Below are positions 8,290-17,629 of a stretch of 55,821 nt of DNA, in pieces. Location of the stretch: contig CAUAFT010000018.1 of the NCBI GenBank assembly GCA_958428365.1, positions 1 to 55,821 of the forward strand, in the 5' to 3' direction. The position numbers and the translations under genes were made by a program. The notes under the pieces were generated by a model. The model was not told the DNA's origin. It did no database searches and saw only the letters and a program-made list of their open reading frames with translations. Position 1 is the first letter of the stretch, and each line of letters opens with the position of its first letter. Source of the DNA: an uncultured Lachnospiraceae bacterium (GTDB taxonomy: Bacteria > Bacillota > Clostridia > Lachnospirales > Lachnospiraceae).

Positions 8290-8943
8290 TTAAGGAATGC
8301 ATGAAAACGCCGCTCCCTCAGGTGCAATCTCATACATCATTTTCTTATGGGTTTTTGGATGCTCAAATCCGATATGATAAGAGCAAAGTCCCAGCGGCAG
8401 GTAGCCGGGGGTATTTTCCCCGTATTTTTTATCTCCGATCAGCGGATGCCCGGCGTGGGAGAGCTGGACCCGGATCTGATGGTGGCGTCCCGTATCCAGC
8501 TTCACCCGCAGAAGGGAGCGATCCTCCAGGGAGGAGACTGTTTCATAAGAAAGCCTTGCCAGTTTCGCTTTTGGGGTTCCCTTTGGCACCACCTTGGAAA
8601 TATTGTTTCTTCCATCCCGCAGTAGATAATTTTCCAGAGTGCCGGATGGAGGTTCCATGAAGCCGTGTACCATGGCGTAATAATATTTTTCAAAATCGCC
8701 GTTTTGCATCTGCAAAGAGAGAGCAGCTGCGCTGGTCTTATCCTTGGCAAAGACCATGACGCCCTCCACGGGCTGGTCTAAGCGGTGGACAAGTCCGAGA
8801 TATGGTTCCTCTCCCTTTTCCATGCGATAGCTTTTTAACAGGCTTGCCATATCGGCGACGCCGGATTTTGGAGTCTGGGTCGGGACTCCCGGCGGTTTTT
8901 TGCATACAATAATAAATTCATCTTCAAAAATAATCTCTAACAT
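8290..8943 (-). CDS. RluA-family pseudouridine synthase
   Basis: This 217-residue enzyme is predicted to isomerise uridine to pseudouridine in rRNA or tRNA. The catalytic motif is LVHRLDQPVEGVMVFAK, with the catalytic Asp in HRLD near residue 55. The C-terminal motif TGRHHQIRVQLSHAGHPLIGD is also typical. It lacks an N-terminal S4 domain and is shorter than RluC/RluD, resembling the stand-alone TruC-like or YlyB-short forms. In the catalytic motif QPVEG replaces the commoner TSG, an oddity shared by a clostridial subgroup as far as I recall. The target base is unknown. Confidence 0.88.
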   Translation of the reverse strand: MLEIIFEDEFIIVCKKPPGVPTQTPKSGVADMASLLKSYRMEKGEEPYLGLVHRLDQPVEGVMVFAKDKTSAAALSLQMQNGDFEKYYYAMVHGFMEPPSGTLENYLLRDGRNNISKVVPKGTPKAKLARLSYETVSSLEDRSLLRVKLDTGRHHQIRVQLSHAGHPLIGDKKYGENTPGYLPLGLCSYHIGFEHPKTHKKMMYEIAPEGAAFSCIP

Positions 8944-9061
8944 AAAAATGATTATAGCATGATTCTTCGGGAATCACAAATAAAGATCGGATCCTGTAAA
9001 AGAATTGCAGGAGAAGCGAGCGAAGGGTATAAATTCCGCCTGTCTCTGGCATACTTTTCTT

Positions 9062-10102
9062 ATGAAAGAAGAAGTCCGAAAATCCACAATACAATTATTA
9101 AAAATAGCGGTTATCACCGCGCTGATCTATCTTGCATTCCGCTACCTGTTGAAGTTCATTTACCCGTTTATCATCGCTTATGGGATTGCGGTTCTGCTCA
9201 ATCCGCTTTTAGAAAAAATTCGCGGGAAATGGCAGATAAAACGGGGGATCCTAAGCGCCATTCTGGTCTTGCTTACATTTCTGATCGTAGGGGGGATCTT
9301 AGGAGGGGCAGGCTATGCACTGGTGGCGCAGGCAAAAAAATTCGTGGAAAATTATGATACATTCGCTTATAAGGGAGCGCAGGCGTGGGATGTCTGCTGT
9401 GACAGGGTGGAAGATATCTGCGGTCTTCAGGCGGGGCGTGTGGAGAGGTACGTCTCTTCCTATCTTCCTGTGGTCTGGGAAAAATGCCAGACAACGGTGG
9501 TTCCAAAGATCATGAACTATTCCATTGGTTATGCGAAAGGGGTGCTGGTGGGATTCAGTATTTTAATTGTGATCGCAGTCTCTACGATTTTGATTTTGGC
9601 GGATTATCCGAATATCCGGAAAAAAATCATAGACCATCCCATTGGAAATCTCACCTATCGGATCGGAAGAAATATGAAGAGTGCGGGAGGAACCTATCTA
9701 AAGGCACAGCTTATGATCCTGTTGATTATCAGTGTGATCTGCTGTGTGGGGCTCTTGCTCACCGGAAATTCCTACGCAGTGCTTGCCGGATGCTGTATTG
9801 GACTTTGCGACGCCCTGCCTTTTTTTGGTACAGGGACCGTGTTTATTCCCTGGCTGTTAATCAAGGTCTTTTGCGGGCAGTATGTACTGGCGGCGGCGTA
9901 TGGCGTCATTTACTTGATCTGTAATTTTACCAGAGAATTTTTAGAACCAAAACTGATTGGAAATAAACTTTCGATCCATCCGATGATGGTACTGATAAGC
10001 ACCTATATCGGTCTTTGTATCTTCGGAGTCTTTGGCTTTTTCCTGGGTCCGGTGGCAGGGCTTCTGATTGCGGAAATTTATAAGGTTACGGAGGAGGGAT
10101 AG
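9062..10102 (+). CDS. AI-2E / YtvI-type integral membrane protein
   Basis: This 346-residue polytopic protein has hydrophobic segments near residues 10-50, 65-90, 145-180, 210-265 and 290-335. The C-terminal EPKLIGNKLSIHPM and FGVFGFFLGPVAGLL motifs are diagnostic of the AI-2E transporter family (formerly UPF0118). In spore formers of this lineage a closely related member is the sporulation protein YtvI, which fits the length. The start is uncertain: the ATG at 9062 has no good ribosome-binding site, and the only upstream in-frame option is TTG at 9005. A CATACTTT sequence at 9050-9057 resembles a sigma-E -10 but is too close to the ATG unless the message is leaderless. The transported substrate is unknown. 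Confidence 0.85.
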   Translation: MKEEVRKSTIQLLKIAVITALIYLAFRYLLKFIYPFIIAYGIAVLLNPLLEKIRGKWQIKRGILSAILVLLTFLIVGGILGGAGYALVAQAKKFVENYDTFAYKGAQAWDVCCDRVEDICGLQAGRVERYVSSYLPVVWEKCQTTVVPKIMNYSIGYAKGVLVGFSILIVIAVSTILILADYPNIRKKIIDHPIGNLTYRIGRNMKSAGGTYLKAQLMILLIISVICCVGLLLTGNSYAVLAGCCIGLCDALPFFGTGTVFIPWLLIKVFCGQYVLAAAYGVIYLICNFTREFLEPKLIGNKLSIHPMMVLISTYIGLCIFGVFGFFLGPVAGLLIAEIYKVTEEG

Positions 10103-10340
10103 GGAATGACGCCCGGGCTGGCAAGCCTTAGCCGGGGACCGTCACGGACTGGATTAATGATAGACAATACTTCATATTCTATGTTATAGTGTAGGCATAG
10201 CAGAGTACTGCTTTTGGGTTTGTTTTTATTTTTTATAAGAAAACACAAAATCAGTATCCCTGCTTTTCAATATATAAAATAATATAGAAAACGTGTAAAA
10301 AGGACAGTGGTATGGAGGCACTTTTGCGCGGGAGGTATGT

Positions 10341-12875
10341 ATGGATAAAAAAATAAAGATGTTTTTATGGACGAGCTTCATGTCATTGATGGCGGTATGT
10401 ATCGGACTTTTTGTGGTGATCGGCATAGTGATGGGCAAAAAGAATAACGACGCCATCAAAGAGATCGGAGAGATCTATATGTCGGAGACGGCGACACAGA
10501 TTCAGCAGAAGTTTGAGGCAGTAGTGGATCTGCGGCGTTTACAGCTGGAGGTGCTGGTTGAGAATAACCCCGCTGAGATTTTGGAATATGGGGAGGAGAT
10601 GATAAGTCAGTTAGCGCGTTCTGCAAGAGTCAGGGATTTTGAGTATCTGGGAGCCTATACGAAAGAAGGAACATGTGAGGTCTTTTATGGGGAACCCGTA
10701 GAGGTCAACGATTCCTATGGATTTGACAAATCATTAAGCGGTACGGACACATGGATATTCAGCGGATATACGCAGACCGGTGAGAAGCTGCTGTGTATTA
10801 TGCTTGAGGCGGAGTACCCTATGAAGGATGGAGAACAGAGCTATGCCCTGGTTGCGGGAATCTCCATGGATTACATGGCAGAGGTTCTGGATCTTAGTCG
10901 GAAGGACTCCATGATGTATTTCAATATTATCCGCCGCGACGGAACTTATGTGGTAAAAGGAGGAGATGAGAACTATTTTAACAACATAACGGAATTATTC
11001 TCCGAATCGGATGGAAAGGCGGCGTCAGAATTTGTGCTGGAGCTGCAAAAAGCTATGGATGACAAGGAAGAGTATTCCGCCCTGGCTCAGGATGAGGGAG
11101 AGTATGCGTATATTTTATGCAGTCATCTTCCCAATTCGGATTGGTATCTGGTATCGGTCCTGCCTTTTGAGATCCTGGATGGAATTATAAGAGATCTGGA
11201 TACCCAGCGTCAGCTTATTTACATGGGAGCCTGTGTGATCATCCTCGCCGGGGTATTGCTGATCTGGATTCTCTATTATCGCTTGATGCAGCGTCAGATG
11301 GTGGAGTTGGATCAGATGCGTAAGGAGGCGGAACTAGCGAACCGCGCCAAGAGCGAATTTTTATCGAATATGAGTCATGATATCCGAACGCCTATGAATG
11401 GAATTGTGGGAATGACGGCGATTGCCGCAGCCAATATTGACGATACAGCCCGTGTGAAGGACTGTCTGACGAAGATTACTGCATCCAGCAAGCATCTGCT
11501 GGGACTGATCAACGATGTGCTGGATCTGTCCAAGATCGAAAGTGGGAAAATGTCCATGAACATCTCCATGATATCTCTGCGTGAGACTATGGACAGCCTT
11601 GTGAGTATAGCACAGTCGCCGATAAAGGAAAAAAATCAGCATTTTGATATTTTTATTCAGGATATTGAAGCGGAAAATGTATATTGTGATGGTGTGCGGC
11701 TGAACCAGGTTTTGATCAATATTTTATCCAATGCCATTAAGTTTACGCCGAAAGAGGGAACGGTCAATGTGTATCTTTCACAGGAACCTTCTCCAAAGGG
11801 CGAGAATTATGTGCGGTGTCATTTCAAAATAAGAGATAATGGAATCGGAATGACCCAGGAATTTCAGAAAAACATATTTGAAAAATTTGTAAGGGAGGAT
11901 AAACCTCAGATTGAAAAAATTGAGGGAACCGGTCTTGGCATGGCAATTACAAAATTGATCGTGGATGCCATGGAAGGAATGATCGAAGTGCAAAGCGAGC
12001 CGGGGCAGGGAAGTGAATTTCATGTTATGCTGGACCTGGAAAAGGTCAGGCTGCGGGAAGAGGATATGATCCTGCCGTCGTGGAAGGTATTGGTGGTGGA
12101 CAATAACGAAGATTTATGCAACAGCGCAATCTCCGCTCTGAAAGAGATCGGCGTGGACGCCCAGTATGTTCTGGACGGTGAAACGGCTGTGAGGCTGGTG
12201 GAAAAGTACCATAATTCACCGGAAGAGTATAAGATCGTACTTCTGGATTGGAAGATGCCGGGAATGGACGGAGTTCAGACAACGCGGGAGATCCGAAAGA
12301 TCATGGGGGAGGATGTGCCGATTTTGATCATATCAGCCTACGATTGGAGTGATATTGAAAAAGAGGCCAGGGAAGCGGGAGCCCAGGGATTTATCTCAAA
12401 ACCGCTTTTTAAATCCAATCTGTTTTTGAACCTCAAACAGTATATGCAGCCGGAGCTGGAGGATGAGAATACGGAGGAAGAACAGAAGAAGGAATTCGTC
12501 GGAAAACGGATCTTGCTGGCGGAGGATAATGATCTGAACTGGGAGATTGCGGAGAATATTCTGTCAGAACTGGGATTTCTTGTGGAGCGGGCAGAAAATG
12601 GAAAGATCTGCGTGGAAAAATGGATGGAGTCGCAGCCGTTTACATATGATGTCATTTTCATGGACATCCGTATGCCTGTGATGGACGGCTATGAGGCAGC
12701 GAAGGCAATTCGGGAAAAGGAAAGACCGGATGGAAAGGTGCCGATCATTGCCATGACGGCAGATGCTTTTTCCGATGATATTCAAAAATGTCTGGAACAT
12801 GGTATGGACGCTCATATAGCAAAACCTATCGATATAGGCAAGCTGATTCGGATATTGAGAACTTTTCTGTCTTGA
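10341..12875 (+). CDS. Hybrid sensor histidine kinase with two receiver domains
   Basis: This 844-residue membrane protein has one helix at about 10-31, a roughly 260-residue extracellular Cache-like sensor region, and a second helix near 293-313. HisKA follows with NMSHDIRTPMNG (His346), then an HATPase domain with the N box (LSNAIKFTP) and GTGLGMAITK. Two receiver domains end the protein, with phosphoacceptors Asp636 in LLDWKMPGMDG and Asp775 in FMDIRMPVMDG. There is no Hpt domain and no adjacent output regulator, so the phosphorelay partner must be elsewhere. The start has GGGAGG seven bases upstream. It is a single gene between a 238-bp intergenic stretch (10103-10340) with no gene I can identify and the proline T-box. 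Confidence 0.93.
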   Translation: MDKKIKMFLWTSFMSLMAVCIGLFVVIGIVMGKKNNDAIKEIGEIYMSETATQIQQKFEAVVDLRRLQLEVLVENNPAEILEYGEEMISQLARSARVRDFEYLGAYTKEGTCEVFYGEPVEVNDSYGFDKSLSGTDTWIFSGYTQTGEKLLCIMLEAEYPMKDGEQSYALVAGISMDYMAEVLDLSRKDSMMYFNIIRRDGTYVVKGGDENYFNNITELFSESDGKAASEFVLELQKAMDDKEEYSALAQDEGEYAYILCSHLPNSDWYLVSVLPFEILDGIIRDLDTQRQLIYMGACVIILAGVLLIWILYYRLMQRQMVELDQMRKEAELANRAKSEFLSNMSHDIRTPMNGIVGMTAIAAANIDDTARVKDCLTKITASSKHLLGLINDVLDLSKIESGKMSMNISMISLRETMDSLVSIAQSPIKEKNQHFDIFIQDIEAENVYCDGVRLNQVLINILSNAIKFTPKEGTVNVYLSQEPSPKGENYVRCHFKIRDNGIGMTQEFQKNIFEKFVREDKPQIEKIEGTGLGMAITKLIVDAMEGMIEVQSEPGQGSEFHVMLDLEKVRLREEDMILPSWKVLVVDNNEDLCNSAISALKEIGVDAQYVLDGETAVRLVEKYHNSPEEYKIVLLDWKMPGMDGVQTTREIRKIMGEDVPILIISAYDWSDIEKEAREAGAQGFISKPLFKSNLFLNLKQYMQPELEDENTEEEQKKEFVGKRILLAEDNDLNWEIAENILSELGFLVERAENGKICVEKWMESQPFTYDVIFMDIRMPVMDGYEAAKAIREKERPDGKVPIIAMTADAFSDDIQKCLEHGMDAHIAKPIDIGKLIRILRTFLS

Positions 12876-12909
12876 CAATTACCGGACAGCAGGGGTAAAA
12901 TACCAGTAC

Positions 12910-13131
12910 GCGTGGAAGAGGATCAGTACGGGAGCGTGGAATTACAGAGAAGAGATCGGCTGCTGAGAGATCTCATTTTTACAAACCCGGAACCTGCCTT
13001 GGAGCATCCGAATGAAAGTTCAGCGTAGATCCGGCGTTAACGGAAAAAGAGTGAACGCGTAAGCGTTAATTAGGGTGGTACCGCCGAAGATATTCGGTCC
13101 CTTTCAGGGGATGAGTGTCTTCGGCGTTTTT
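12910..13131 (+). promoter_or_regulatory. Proline T-box riboswitch of the proS operon
   Basis: Stem I shows the AGTA internal-loop element at 12925-12928, followed by CGGG (12929-12932) pairing with CCCG (12986-12989). After GAA the specifier codon is CCT at 12993-12995, a proline codon. A distal-loop motif GGCTGCTGAGAG and the T-box sequence AGGGTGGTACCG (about 13072-13083) are present; the variable T matches discriminator A of tRNA-Pro. Uncharged tRNA-Pro would stabilise the antiterminator and switch on proS and the genes behind it. Confidence 0.93.
13082..13131 (+). terminator. Regulated terminator of the proline T-box
   Basis: CGCCGAAGA at 13082-13090 pairs with TCTTCGGCG at 13118-13126, followed by TTTTT. 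The 5' strand overlaps the end of the T-box sequence, as required for a switch. Confidence 0.9.
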
Positions 13132-13187
13132 GTGTTATAAAAATCCCATGACACCTACCTGGGAATTAAAAAAAGGAGAATCATAAA

Positions 13188-14630
13188 ATGGCAAAGGACA
13201 AAAAATTAGTAGAAGCGATCACATCCATGGAGACGGATTTCGCACAGTGGTATACGGATGTGGTAAAGAAGGCAGAATTGATCGACTACTCATCGGTGAA
13301 GGGATGCATGATCCTCAAACCGGCAGGTTATGCGATCTGGGAAAATATTCAGGCTGAGTTAGACCGCAGATTTAAGGAGACGGGAGTAGAGAATGTCTAT
13401 ATGCCTATGTTTATTCCAGAGAGTCTTCTTCAAAAAGAAAAAGACCATGTAGAAGGATTTGCACCGGAAGTGGCATGGGTGACCCATGGAGGCTTGAATG
13501 AGTTACAGGAAAGACTCTGTGTCAGACCGACCTCTGAGACCCTGTTCTGTGATTTTTATAAAAACGATATCCAGTCTTATCGGGATCTGCCAAAGGTGTA
13601 TAACCAGTGGTGTTCCGTGGTAAGATGGGAAAAGGAGACCAGACCATTCCTTCGTTCCAGAGAGTTTTTATGGCAGGAAGGACACACCGCACATGCTACG
13701 GCAGAGGAAGCGGAAGAGAGAACCATTCAGATGTTGAATCTCTATGCGGATTTCTGCGAGGAAGTGCTGGCAATGCCTGTCGTGCGGGGAAAAAAGACAG
13801 ATAAGGAAAAATTCGCAGGAGCGGAGGCGACTTATACGATAGAAGCCTTAATGCACGACGGAAAAGCATTGCAGTCCGGCACGAGCCACAACTTTGGAGA
13901 TGGATTTGCAAAGGCATTTGAGATTCAGTACACAGACAAGAACAACAAGCTGCAGTATGTACACCAGACTTCCTGGGGAATGACCACCAGACTTATCGGA
14001 GCGGTCATCATGGTACATGGCGATGACTCAGGTCTCGTACTGCCGCCTCGGATCGCACCGACCCAGGTAATGGTCATCCCGATTCAGCAGCAGAAGGAAG
14101 GCGTTCTGGACAAGGCAGCAGAAGTAAAAGAAGCTCTGGGAAAAGCAGGAATCGCCGCAGATCTCGACAACAGCGACAAGAGTCCGGGATGGAAATTCTC
14201 CGAGCAGGAGATGCGCGGGATCCCGGTTCGTGTGGAGCTGGGACCGAAGGATATTGCAGCGGGAAAATGCGTGCTGGTACGCCGCGATACCAGAGAGAAG
14301 GTTGAATGCCCTCTGGAGGATGTGACAAAGGCTGTTCCGGAACTGCTTGAAACCATGCAAAAAGAAATGTTTGAGCGGGCAAAAGCGCACCGTGACGCTC
14401 ATATCTACGACGCACATAATTACGAGGAATTTAAACGCACTGTGAATAACAAACCGGGCTTTATCCGCGGAATGTGGTGCGGAGAGCAGGCGTGTGAGGA
14501 TCAGATCAAGGAGGAGACCACCGCCACCTCCCGCTGTATGCCGTTCAACGACCAGGAACAGATCTCCGATGTCTGTGTCTGCTGTGGAAAACCGGCGCAT
14601 AAATTGATCTATTGGGGAAAAGCCTATTAA
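13188..14630 (+). CDS. proS: Prolyl-tRNA synthetase, short (ProS type 3) form
   Basis: It charges tRNA-Pro with proline using ATP. The 480-residue length and sequence (QWYTDVVKKAELIDYSSVKG, RPTSETLFCDFYK, RPFLRSREFLWQEGHTAHA) place it in the archaeal/eukaryotic-like class, which lacks the roughly 180-residue INS editing domain of the E. coli type. An anticodon-binding domain follows from about residue 285, and the tail carries the C-terminal domain ending in HKLIYWGKAY, with CVCC replacing a zinc-site knuckle. The start has a strong AAAGGAG. Its expression is under the proline T-box, and it is followed 38 bp later by a YbaK-like deacylase that could supply the missing editing. Confidence 0.97.
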   Translation: MAKDKKLVEAITSMETDFAQWYTDVVKKAELIDYSSVKGCMILKPAGYAIWENIQAELDRRFKETGVENVYMPMFIPESLLQKEKDHVEGFAPEVAWVTHGGLNELQERLCVRPTSETLFCDFYKNDIQSYRDLPKVYNQWCSVVRWEKETRPFLRSREFLWQEGHTAHATAEEAEERTIQMLNLYADFCEEVLAMPVVRGKKTDKEKFAGAEATYTIEALMHDGKALQSGTSHNFGDGFAKAFEIQYTDKNNKLQYVHQTSWGMTTRLIGAVIMVHGDDSGLVLPPRIAPTQVMVIPIQQQKEGVLDKAAEVKEALGKAGIAADLDNSDKSPGWKFSEQEMRGIPVRVELGPKDIAAGKCVLVRRDTREKVECPLEDVTKAVPELLETMQKEMFERAKAHRDAHIYDAHNYEEFKRTVNNKPGFIRGMWCGEQACEDQIKEETTATSRCMPFNDQEQISDVCVCCGKPAHKLIYWGKAY

Positions 14631-14668
14631 GATCTGCATAGAATGCATAGAGACAGAAGGAGAGAGGA

Positions 14669-15139
14669 ATGTCGATCAACAGAGTCAGAGCATATTTTGA
14701 GGAAAAAGGAATCGCAGAACGCATACAGGAATTTGAGATCTCAAGCGCCACAGTCGCCCTCGCGGCGCAGGCTCTGCACTGCGAGGAAAACCGCATTGCA
14801 AAAACCCTGTCTTTTCATGTGGACGGGAAAGTAGTACTCATCGTTGCGGCGGGGGATGCGAAAATTGACAATGGAAAGTATAAGGCGCAATTCGGAACAA
14901 AGGCGAAAATGCTGTCCTTTGACGAGGTGGAACCCCTTGTGGGACATGGAGTGGGAGGCGTCTGCCCCTTTGCGGTGAACGAGGGAGTGGAAATCTATCT
15001 GGACGTTTCCCTAAGACGGTTCCAGACGGTATTTCCGGCATGTGGAAGTTCCAACAGCGCCATAGAACTGTCTATCGAAGAGTTGGAAGAATACACGGAT
15101 TTTGTGGACTGGATCGATGTCTGCAAGATCTTATCATGA
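14669..15139 (+). CDS. YbaK/ProX-type aminoacyl-tRNA deacylase
   Basis: This 156-residue single-domain protein belongs to the YbaK/EbsC family, which hydrolyses mischarged aminoacyl-tRNA, commonly Cys- or Ala-tRNA-Pro. The family Lys is present in NRIAKTLSF, with GDAKID and the GVGGVCPFA loop that shapes the substrate pocket. The start follows GGAGAGAGG. It sits directly behind proS and in front of cca, so it should be co-induced by proline starvation through the T-box. Because the neighbouring ProS lacks its own editing domain, trans-editing of tRNA-Pro is the likely role (inference); cysteine versus alanine specificity cannot be read by eye. Confidence 0.9.
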   Translation: MSINRVRAYFEEKGIAERIQEFEISSATVALAAQALHCEENRIAKTLSFHVDGKVVLIVAAGDAKIDNGKYKAQFGTKAKMLSFDEVEPLVGHGVGGVCPFAVNEGVEIYLDVSLRRFQTVFPACGSSNSAIELSIEELEEYTDFVDWIDVCKILS

Positions 15140-15152
15140 GAAAAGAGGAATT

Positions 15153-16484
15153 ATGAAGATACAACTTCCCCAAAAAGTAAGCAGAATCATAAAAACTTTA
15201 GAAGGCGCCGGCTATGAAGCCTACGCCGTGGGGGGCTGCGTCCGGGACAGCATTCTTGGCAGGGAGCCTCAGGATTGGGATATTACCACCTCGGCGAAAC
15301 CATATGAGGTAAAGCGGCTCTTTTCCCATACCATCGACACGGGAATCCAGCACGGCACGGTGACCGTCATGCTGAAACATGAGGGCTTTGAAGTGACCAC
15401 CTACCGCATTGACGGAGAATATGAGGATGCCCGCCATCCGAAGGAAGTCACCTATACTGCAAATCTTTTGGAGGACCTAAAGCGCAGAGACTTCACCATC
15501 AACGCCATGGCATGCAATGAGAGACAGGGGCTGGTGGATGCGTTTGACGGGCTAGGAGACCTGGAAAAAAAAGTCATCCGTTGTGTGGGAGATCCAAAGG
15601 AGCGCTTCACAGAGGACGCCCTTCGGATGCTGCGCGCCCTGCGCTTTGCTGCGCAGCTTGGTTTTGAGGTGGAGGAGGGAACCTTCCGGGCGATCAGGAG
15701 TCTGGCGCCCACCATTGGAAAGATCAGCGCTGAGCGCATTCAGGTGGAGCTGGTAAAGCTGTTATTGTCTGAGCATCCGGGGCTTTTAAGGGAGGTCTAT
15801 GAGAGCGGCATTGCGGATGTGGTTCTGCCGGAATTTGCCGAATTGATGAGAACCGGGCAGAAGAATCCGCATCACTGCTACAGTGTGGGAGAGCATACCA
15901 TCCGTGTGGTGGAAGGCGTTCCAAGAGACAGGGTGCTGCGTCTGGCTGCGCTTTTTCACGATATCGCAAAGCCGGTCTGTAAGACCACCGATGACCGGGG
16001 GATCGACCATTTTTATGGACATCCCCAGGAGGGCGCGCAGATGACGGAAAAAATCTTTCGGCGCTTAAAGTTTGACGTGGATACCATGCAAAGGGTCTGC
16101 GGTCTGGTGCGGTGGCATGATGATAACCCGCCTCTGGATCCGGCAAAGATCAGAAGAGCGGTACACCGGGTGGGGGAGGACCGCTATCCGGCGATCTTTT
16201 CCTTAAAAAGAGCGGACATCCTGGCGCAGAGCGCCTATCAGCGTGAGGAAAAGCTGGCGTATGTGGAGGGCTATGAGCGTCTGTATGAGCAGATTCTGTC
16301 TAAAAAGGATTGTCTGAACTTAAAGAGCCTTGCCGTGAATGGAAGCGACCTGATCGCCCTGGGGATCCAGCCGGGAAAAGAGATTGGAGAGATCCTGAAA
16401 GGACTTCTGGAAGAAGTGCTGGAAGATCCCTCAAAGAACAGCAGAGAAGAGTTGTTGGAGCTTGTAAAAAAGTCATATAGATAG
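15153..16484 (+). CDS. cca: CCA tRNA nucleotidyltransferase
   Basis: It adds or repairs the 3' CCA end of tRNA. From the ATG at 15153 (AGAGGAA upstream) it has 443 residues; a longer frame beginning at 15102 overlaps the previous gene and lacks a good ribosome site. The class II nucleotidyltransferase head has GGCVRDSILGREPQDWDI (catalytic DxD), then RRDFTINAMA. An RNA-binding middle region follows and then an HD domain with LAALFHDIAKP. The presence of an HD domain is typical of clostridial forms. It is 13 bp downstream of the deacylase, so it probably belongs to the T-box-controlled proS transcript. Confidence 0.95.
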   Translation: MKIQLPQKVSRIIKTLEGAGYEAYAVGGCVRDSILGREPQDWDITTSAKPYEVKRLFSHTIDTGIQHGTVTVMLKHEGFEVTTYRIDGEYEDARHPKEVTYTANLLEDLKRRDFTINAMACNERQGLVDAFDGLGDLEKKVIRCVGDPKERFTEDALRMLRALRFAAQLGFEVEEGTFRAIRSLAPTIGKISAERIQVELVKLLLSEHPGLLREVYESGIADVVLPEFAELMRTGQKNPHHCYSVGEHTIRVVEGVPRDRVLRLAALFHDIAKPVCKTTDDRGIDHFYGHPQEGAQMTEKIFRRLKFDVDTMQRVCGLVRWHDDNPPLDPAKIRRAVHRVGEDRYPAIFSLKRADILAQSAYQREEKLAYVEGYERLYEQILSKKDCLNLKSLAVNGSDLIALGIQPGKEIGEILKGLLEEVLEDPSKNSREELLELVKKSYR

Positions 16485-16502
16485 AAACCCTTTCATATGA
16501 TA
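16472..16502 (+). promoter_or_regulatory. Candidate mother-cell (sigma-E/sigma-K) promoter of the cotS-like gene
   Basis: GTCATATA at 16472-16479 and CATATGAT at 16494-16501 are 14 bases apart. These match the sigma-E consensus (GTCATATT, about 14 bases, CATACAAT) at 7 of 8 and 6 of 8 positions. CATATGATA also fits the sigma-K -10 (CATAnnnTA). It straddles the end of cca. Confidence 0.55.
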
Positions 16503-16545
16503 GAGAGACACAGGTTGCTGTGAATCGTCATGTGGAGGGGTTTTT

Positions 16546-17526
16546 GTGTATTATAGAGAAGAATTGCTATTCGAGCAGTATGCTTTGGAAATTCTGGATA
16601 CTTATAAAGGACGGGGAGCTGTTTTTGCCATTACCAATATGGGAAAGGTCTACCTGAAAGAGTACCCCGGCTCAGAGGCAAAGGCAAAGTTCTTAGCGGA
16701 GCTTTTAAACGGCGTTAACAGACAGGGGATACATACGGAAATGGTGGTGGAGACGAAGGAGGGAACTTATCTGGCAAAGGATACAGAGGGTGGCTCCCAC
16801 ATCCTGCGAAGGTGGTGCGAGGGCAGGGAATGCAGCACCACAAGCTGGGATGAGGTCTTGGCGTCGGTGGATATTCTGGCGGGACTTCACAATGCCTTAA
16901 ACCATGCGTCAGAGGAGCTGCCGGAAGGTTTGTGCGCCGATGAGGGAAAGTTGTTAAAGACCTATGAAAAACACACCAGAGAGCTTCGGACCGTCCGCAA
17001 TTATGTCCGAAACCGCAGGAGCAAGAGCGAATTTGAGCAGGAGTTTTTAGAACTCTATCCCAAGTTTGAAGCCCAGGCGCAGGAGATCCTGGAGGGGCTG
17101 AAAGCCCAGAGCGGAAACCGGAAGGGGTTTGGCGTCTGCCACGGGGACTTCAACCAGCACAACGTGGTCTTTTCTAATCAGGAGCCGGCGGTCATCAGTT
17201 TTGACAATCTATGCTATGATATTCAGGTGGGGGATCTGGCTCGTTTTATGAGAAAAATACTGGAAAAAAACAACTGGAACATGGGGCTTGGCATGGAGAT
17301 GGTGCGGGCTTACGGAAATAAAAAGCCCCTCTCGGAGTACGAAACGGAGCAGATCTATCTGCGCCTCGCTTACCCGGAAAAATTCTGGAAGGTGGCAAAT
17401 CATTATTACAATGCAAATAAAGCCTGGGGATTTGGAAGATATTTAGAAAAATTGGAAAAGATAAAAGCAGAGGAGACAAACAGAGAGCAGTTCCTGGAAT
17501 ATATGAAACATTTTACCTATGCATAG
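16546..17526 (+). CDS. CotS-family spore coat protein (kinase-like fold)
   Basis: This 326-residue protein is of the CotS/YsxE/YutH family, with a degenerate aminoglycoside-phosphotransferase fold; family members are assembled into the spore coat. The phosphotransferase-like loop CHGDFNQHNVVF (near residue 205) and the metal-binding-like SFDNLCYDIQVGDLARF are visible, so kinase activity is possible but unproven for the family. The start is GTG at 16546, with GGAGGGG at good distance. The sporulation-type promoter at 16472-16502 and the lack of a sigma-A promoter fit mother-cell expression. It is separate in function from cca, though read-through from cca is possible. Confidence 0.88.
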   Translation: MYYREELLFEQYALEILDTYKGRGAVFAITNMGKVYLKEYPGSEAKAKFLAELLNGVNRQGIHTEMVVETKEGTYLAKDTEGGSHILRRWCEGRECSTTSWDEVLASVDILAGLHNALNHASEELPEGLCADEGKLLKTYEKHTRELRTVRNYVRNRRSKSEFEQEFLELYPKFEAQAQEILEGLKAQSGNRKGFGVCHGDFNQHNVVFSNQEPAVISFDNLCYDIQVGDLARFMRKILEKNNWNMGLGMEMVRAYGNKKPLSEYETEQIYLRLAYPEKFWKVANHYYNANKAWGFGRYLEKLEKIKAEETNREQFLEYMKHFTYA

Positions 17527-17579
17527 TACAGGAAATAGAGATGAACGGTAGGATTCGTTCTAACAGATGAGAAACGATG

Positions 17580-17608
17580 TTGGCATTTTATGGGGAATCA
17601 TGTATAAT
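17580..17608 (+). promoter_or_regulatory. Candidate sigma-A promoter of the PEGA lipoprotein gene
   Basis: TTGGCA at 17580-17585 and TATAAT at 17603-17608 are separated by 17 bases, just upstream of the start at 17630. Confidence 0.6.
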
Positions 17609-17629
17609 GTGAAGTAGATGAGGTGACCC

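Noticed and set aside
10103..10340. GC-rich segment after the AI-2E-type gene considered as a riboswitch
   Set aside because: GGCTGGCAAGCCTTAGCC can fold locally, but no known aptamer consensus or terminator/antiterminator pair could be recognised.
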